This document shows, in pieces, positions 34,154-34,589 of a stretch of DNA of 34,589 nucleotides; positions within the stretch are counted from its first letter, which is position 1, and every line of letters starts with the position of its first letter. This DNA comes from Paludibacteraceae bacterium. Lineage in GTDB: Bacteria > Bacteroidota > Bacteroidia > Bacteroidales > Paludibacteraceae. The notes under the pieces are model-generated. The model saw only the letters and a list, made by a program, of their open reading frames with translations. It made no database searches and had not been told where the DNA came from. Made by a program: the position numbers and the translations under genes. The DNA is taken from positions 1 through 34,589 of the forward strand of contig JAKSNS010000028.1 in NCBI GenBank assembly GCA_024399545.1, written 5' to 3'.

Positions 34154-34589
34154 ATGCTGTTTGTCGTCAGTAGGGTGTTTATTGGCTCTATAATGTTTCG
34201 TGTTGGTAAGTTCGCTTAAGCGGTTAGCAAGGTGCATCTCAGCAAAAGAATTGTTATAGAGTCATAGTTCTTCTAGAACGCTGCGCTTTTCTAGATGTTT
34301 TAGAAGTTCTAGGATATTGCATTAGCGGGATGGCTTAGCTGGCGCACGCTACAGAAATGCGTTTTTTTGATATTGCTATGGTAATAGGGCTTCCGTCCTG
34401 CCTTGGACTATGCCGCTTCCTTATATAAAATCGGCTGCTCTCAGCATAACTGAAGCAAGCTTCATTTCTGCTTTCGTTTGCACGATTTTTCGACTTATAG
34501 GTCAAATTGCAGGATGAGACATAGCGAGAGCCCTTATAAATAAAGGCATCTCAGGCAATTGAAAACTTTGAGGCACAAAATTGACGTTT
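34154..34589. other. Non-coding right end with short palindromes
   Basis: I see no gene in this 436-bp stretch. It contains a hairpin, CTAGAAC (34273-34279) with GTTCTAG (34306-34312), a palindromic TGAAGC-AA-GCTTCA (34451-34464), and an ATGCGTTTTTTT run near 34356. The composition resembles decayed intergenic repeat, but I could not confirm a known family. Confidence 0.6.

Overview
This window looks like chromosomal DNA from a Bacteroidales bacterium (Bacteroidota), probably Prevotella- or Muribaculaceae-like. The evidence is family content (short Bacteroidota-type IorA, NspC, DUF4494, DUF349, a secreted protein with a type IX secretion sorting domain), several start regions preceded by the Bacteroidota -7 box TAnnTTTGC, and weak or absent Shine-Dalgarno sequences. 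Genus is inference; there is no rRNA or tRNA gene to settle it.

Layout. 1-527: a non-coding segment bounded by 18-bp direct repeats, holding a 50-bp inverted repeat and the frameshifted C-terminal end of a tyrosine recombinase. 506-4586 (minus): iorA-iorB, a hairpin, nspC and a small exported membrane protein. 4711-7407 (minus): truA, a lipoprotein, DUF4494 and the YggS-family PLP protein, tightly packed. 7408-7947: repeat-rich gap with three 58-bp tandem copies and an inverted partial copy. 7948-14945 (minus): an SDR oxidoreductase, an SLC13 permease with an RCK-C domain, an RsbW-like ATPase, a STAS protein and two paralogous sensor SpoIIE/RsbU phosphatases, which form a complete partner-switching module. 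15096-17408 (minus): pepT-gcvT.

17567-21306 (plus): an alanine/glycine:cation symporter followed by three exported proteins (lipoprotein, SGNH-type hydrolase with T9SS sorting domain, outer-membrane barrel). 21307-22118: a second repeat-rich gap with a palindrome, an apparently structured RNA-like segment and a bidirectional terminator. 22119-25936 (minus): a membrane glycosyltransferase, a DUF349 protein and panB. 26121-34153 (plus): rho-def (overlapping by ATGA), glyA, a terminator, phoH-like, then gpsA-pgi-acyltransferase-glycosyltransferase. 34154-34589 is non-coding with short palindromes.

Most genes are ordinary housekeeping. The parts most worth a second look are the partner-switching cluster with its transporter, the candidate small RNA opposite panB, the related intergenic repeats, and the terminator placed immediately before phoH. 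No CRISPR array, intact insertion sequence or recognisable defence system is visible.
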